Shown here piece after piece: positions 42,435 through 45,655 of a stretch of 45,655 nt of DNA. How positions within the stretch are numbered: the first letter of the stretch is position 1; every line of letters starts with the position of its first letter. Source of the DNA: Cylindrobasidium torrendii FP15055 ss-10 (taxonomy: Eukaryota > Basidiomycota > Agaricomycetes > Agaricales > Physalacriaceae); NCBI GenBank assembly GCA_000934385.1, contig KN880625.1, positions 1 through 45,655 on the forward strand, read 5' to 3'. Both the position numbers and the translations under genes were made by a program. The notes beneath the pieces were generated by a model that searched no databases, was not told where the DNA came from, and worked only from the letters and a program-made list of their open reading frames with translations.

Positions 42435-43325
42435 CGTAGTGAGATAGATGGTGGGAGGAACGAGACCTGTCTAACATCCGCCGTCTGTCCGAGCTTATAT
42501 ACACGCCCACCCCTTTTGTGACGCGTGACTTTGCGGACCATTTGCGGTTGCTAGCGCTGAGTATACAGTAGCGGGAGTAAGTATGGCGGGAGTATGGGAT
42601 TGTCGGTCTCAATTTCACTGTGTTGTCTGATTACATGGCATCGGGATGAAGGGAAAGCAAGAGTGGGACGATGATCCTGGTATGGTTCCACTTTGTCCAA
42701 GTTCTGGGAGCTGCCTGGACATCAAGCGGGAGAGATTATGACCACTAAGCTCGTGAGTATATGATTCTAGATACCGAATCACTCGAACTAGGAAAGCATG
42801 CAAGCAGGAGTAGCAGTAACCTGGCAATCAATGCGAACCCTCACGATCAACAGATCAGCGAAATACCATAATTAGCAGTATGTTGCATCAAGTGGCTTTG
42901 AAGTGCTTATGTATACTATTGTAGTTTTGTTGCATAACAGACCCAGCTCAACCTTAATTTTGCCCCTTCTCCGTCGTAATCTTCGTTTTTACAAGCCAGA
43001 ACAGCGACTCCACAGCTGTCCAGGTGAGCCAAGGAGAACGCGAACAAGTAATTCCCAGCCAGGAGATATGCCACCGTGCAACGTCGACTTTCATGTAGTA
43101 GTAATCCAAACTGGCCCCATACCTACAAATTGCCTACAAAGATTGGTAGCCGTCACAATGATTGTCAAACAGGTTATGGCTTCATAGTGCTAAAGGGTCC
43201 CGGTCATCAACGATGCATTCCCAACCAAAAAATATAAATGAGATCCAAGTAAATGAGTTGAATGTCCAAGCACAAAAATTACGTCTACAAGCGCCCCATT
43301 ATCCGCATACATATCTCTCAGTCGT
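42435..43325. other. Intergenic, no gene seen
   Basis: 891 bp with the CFEM promoter on the left and the 3' flank of RTA1-like copy 2 on the right. Short frames are present on both strands, none with a motif. Confidence 0.5.
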
Positions 43326-44417
43326 CTATCGCGTGTACAAGATGCTCTGCTGCGAGTCTGCGCCTGGCTTCATCTCCACACCCTTGAATCCAGGGCTATC
43401 CGTGATGAAGCGTCCCGGCCAGAGCGGGATATATACGACAACAGCGATGAAGAGCGGGAGGGCGTCAAGGGCCCAGAAGTAGCCTTCGGTGTGGGAGAGT
43501 TGCGAGTCATACCCGCCGCTAATCTCGGCAACGCGGTAGAATGAGCGCACCTAAGAATGATCGTGTAATGTGAGAAAAGCAGAATGCGGAATAGGAAGGT
43601 CACGCACGAGAACACCGATACAGCTGATTGTCATACCAGCAGCAAGCACGCGCCAGTCGTTCATGCGGTCTTCGCGTCTGTCCTGCCCCCAGACGGCTGT
43701 CCTGCGCGAGCGGATGAGAAGGAGCATGCGCAGGAACATGATGGTGAAGATGGCGAAGGAGATGAGCTGCAGGATGAGGCCGACAAGGAAGAGCTGGTAA
43801 TAACTTTCAGGTTTTACTCTTATAGTGATGAAGCCAAGAAACGCACCTTTTCTCCGATTTTCCGCATACTTTCCATAACCATTATTCCGCCTCCGCCAGC
43901 CTGGACGAGGAATGTGAGGACGTCGGAGGTGACGAAGACGCGGGTGATGTTGCGGGAGGAGATGAAGAGGAAGTCGTCCGAGCGAAGGTACTGAGACAAG
44001 CGTCCGAGCAAAACATATTCTGCTGCAATCATTCCGCATGGCTGGGTACAGTGTCAGAGCAAAAGAAAGGACGAAGACGAGTCACGCACAGAGAGCGATG
44101 TGAAGAAGTTGCAGAAGACGTATATCATGAGGTTGGCGGGGCTCGCGCGGACAGCGAAGCGTAGTGCTATTCCCACTGCGTAGCCTGTAGAATGTGTTAG
44201 TTTCCGTGTCGACGTTGAAAAGGAGGCAGGGAAACGTACAGCAGACAGCAATGGGCATAGCAAGCATCCAGCGCCCCCCATGTTTACATGTCATGAAGAT
44301 TAATCCTGCGCCAGCGACAATGTAGAGCAGGAGGCCGACGACGGCTAGCGGCACAGAGGGCGCATAGCCAAGGAATTTACTGTAGCCTTCGACGTTGGAG
44401 GAGGTGGTCGTGTCCAT
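43326..44417 (-). CDS. RTA1-like seven-helix membrane protein, copy 2
   Basis: Paralogue of the gene at 34014-35101. Exons on minus are 44417-44240, 44184-44090, 44041-43847, 43793-43608 and 43550-43326, giving 292 residues. The first four exon lengths (178, 95, 195, 186 nt) equal those of copy 1 exactly. Shared blocks include LGYAPSVPLA, RWM-AMPIAV, PCGMIAAEYVLLGRLS-YLR, DDFL, LTFLVQAGGGGIMVME, FLVGLILQL-SF-IFT, LAAGM--SCIG and EGYFWALDALPL-IAV--Y-PLWPGRFI. The start was chosen at 44417 (MDTTTSSNVEGYSKFLGYAP) by analogy with copy 1. An in-frame ATG farther upstream at 44456 would add 13 residues. Family role: membrane protein linked to lipid or toxicant resistance. Confidence 0.9.
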
Positions 44418-45106
44418 TTTGTGCGCAAGAAGGTGCACTTGATAAGCGCCGAGCAAGTAGAGGACTTGATGAAGGTGAATGTTGAACGTCCGCCGAGGCT
44501 GAGCGCGATAGCTGATGGGCGAGGGAGGTTTCTATGTCGAGTCGCAAGTAGTCAAACTTGGCGCTTTAAGAAACGAAAGGCAAAGATTTCAACACGGTAG
44601 GAAAAAAAGAGAGGGAAAGCGTGTCTGCATTTTGAAGTGACAGCTGGGAGATATATGTAGTAGAACCCTCGTTCGCTCGTACGCTCGCTCGTACTCTTAG
44701 TAGCGAGAAAAAACGCAAAGGAGCATAACAATGCTACGGCGCAGCAGTTCACAACCATACAACAAGCAAAAAAGGAAGAAGTGGATGGGGGAACCCACAT
44801 GGCGATGAAAGGCGAAGAAAAATGGACAGTGCGACGCATTGGTGGAAGTGAAGCATCGGTAGCACAGCCATCAGCGATCGCCCAGTTACATAACAATTTG
44901 TGGCGCGCCACAGAATCCAGCCAAACCGCGAAGATAACCAAAGGGGTGCAGTATAAATCTTCTTCGCACGTAGCTGCTTCACTTCTCATTACATTGGAAG
45001 CCGGCGCTATGATCTCGTGCTACTGGGTATTCCCAAAATTTGAGTTCATGCCTGTATTCCGTCGTTGCCCTTTCACATTGCTCTGTATAAGTTCAGAGAT
45101 TCTTCG
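44418..45106. other. Intergenic, no gene seen
   Basis: 689 bp upstream of RTA1-like copy 2. It contains a short ctcgt-repeat patch near 44670-44695. The overlapping cysteine-rich frames on both strands (44552-44989 minus, 44781-45239 plus) have no supporting motif. Confidence 0.5.
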
Positions 45107-45568
45107 CTATTGTAACGATATAGAGGAGATACCCCATTCATCTTCGTTGCCAATCTCCCTCTCCCTCTCCCTTTGCCCGACCACCTCATCCGCGAGCTCC
45201 CAAATCTCATCCTCAAATCCCAGCAAAGACTCGCCATGACCGGCATTGCAGCACCGAATTTTGATCATATTCGAGAGAAGAGCTATCCTCCGCAATGCTG
45301 GATTCAGTCGGTCCCCAGCATGCGCGAACACGATACGGTAGTCCATCTTCTTGAGCCTTTCTGCTGGGCCCAAGGAAGCACCACTGCCGGAGGTCATGAT
45401 TCCCACGGCGTCTTCGTATGTACTTAGCGACCAGTGGCTGTCATAGGCACATCGGAGAACGCAGACGCGCAGGGAGGAAGGGAGAGACTTGAGAAGTTCC
45501 ATCACCATGTTCACGTCCGTATATGAGTCGTATAGAACGACACCTGTAGAAATAATCGGCCCGATGGA
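45107..45568 (-). CDS. 3' exon of a gene cut by the window edge (F-box-like family?)
   Basis: An exon of exactly 154 codons, read from an acceptor (ctttag) at 45569 to a stop at 45107. It contains GPIISTGVVLYDSYTD, NMVMELLKSLPSSLRVCVLR, PAERLKKMDYRIVFAHAGDR and SLLGFEDEIWELADEVVGQ, a helical leucine-rich composition as in C-terminal ends of mushroom F-box proteins. The upstream exons lie beyond 45655, so start and domain content cannot be seen. An intron-like segment precedes it. The assignment to the F-box family is a guess from style. Confidence 0.5.
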   Translation of the reverse strand, partial: SIGPIISTGVVLYDSYTDVNMVMELLKSLPSSLRVCVLRCAYDSHWSLSTYEDAVGIMTSGSGASLGPAERLKKMDYRIVFAHAGDRLNPALRRIALLSNMIKIRCCNAGHGESLLGFEDEIWELADEVVGQREREREIGNEDEWGISSISLQ

Positions 45569-45655
45569 CTAAAGGGCGAGCATTCCGAGTTGGCAACAGC
45601 CTGTATTGGGTAGGTAAGACTGCAACTCGGTGAAGTACCTACAGTACTTCACAGT

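Noticed and set aside
1..45655. CRISPR arrays, insertion sequences, bacterial-type operons or riboswitches
   Set aside because: Gene structure, introns and protein families are nuclear fungal. No regularly spaced repeats and no transposase frame were seen.

Overview
This window is nuclear DNA of a filamentous basidiomycete, most probably an Agaricomycete. The evidence is dense genes on both strands, many GT-AG introns of about 45-60 nt, several F-box proteins with the degenerate leucine-rich or beta-propeller-like bodies that mushrooms multiply, an intron-bearing tRNA-Pro, and fungal-only families (Zn(II)2Cys6 regulator, CFEM protein, RTA1-like proteins, pigment-type multicopper oxidase). All gene models were assembled by hand. 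I joined exons at GT-AG (once GC-AG) borders and accepted a model only when the summed exon lengths stayed in frame and family motifs were continuous across the joins.

Left part (1-23 kb): a secreted multicopper oxidase (+, 1907-4340) faces an F-box protein (-, 5321-7359). A gene-poor stretch follows. Then come a conserved fungal protein with a HicA-like C-terminal module (+, 10441-12966) and a Zn(II)2Cys6 transcription factor (-, 13046-15217), whose 3' ends meet within 79 bp. Next are a single-exon acidic protein (-, 16201-17256), an AMSH/STAMBP-type JAMM deubiquitinase (-, 18219-21262), a divergently oriented F-box-like gene (+, 21836-22778) and a tRNA with an unusual anticodon loop (-, 22942-23021).

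Middle (23-31.5 kb): a broken histone H2A copy (+, about 23284-23655), a two-exon F-box protein (+, 24006-25660), a 2.9 kb gene-poor zone with one orphan exon-like frame and short repeats, and a small basic/disordered protein ending in a PNRC/Edc1-like decapping-activator motif (+, 28588-29585). The last is followed by a long pyrimidine-rich untranslated stretch.

Right part (31.5-45.6 kb): an SDR dehydrogenase, a tRNA-Pro(TGG), an RTA1-like seven-helix protein, a DAO-type FAD oxidoreductase and a DHA2-type MFS transporter all read on the + strand. They form a loose oxidoreductase/transporter neighbourhood. A Rud3/GRAB-type golgin follows (+), then a CFEM GPI-anchored protein (-) and a second RTA1-like gene (-). 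The second RTA1 gene shares its first four exon lengths exactly with the first. The right edge cuts the 3' exon of another gene on the minus strand.

Most genes are housekeeping or common fungal accessory genes: endosomal deubiquitination (AMSH), Golgi tethering (Rud3), mRNA decapping (PNRC/Edc1-like) and transport. I see no single unmistakable new multi-gene system. The most interesting items are the decapping-activator candidate, the HicA-like fungal module lacking the toxin's histidine, the H2A relic, the odd tRNA and the inverted RTA1 pair.
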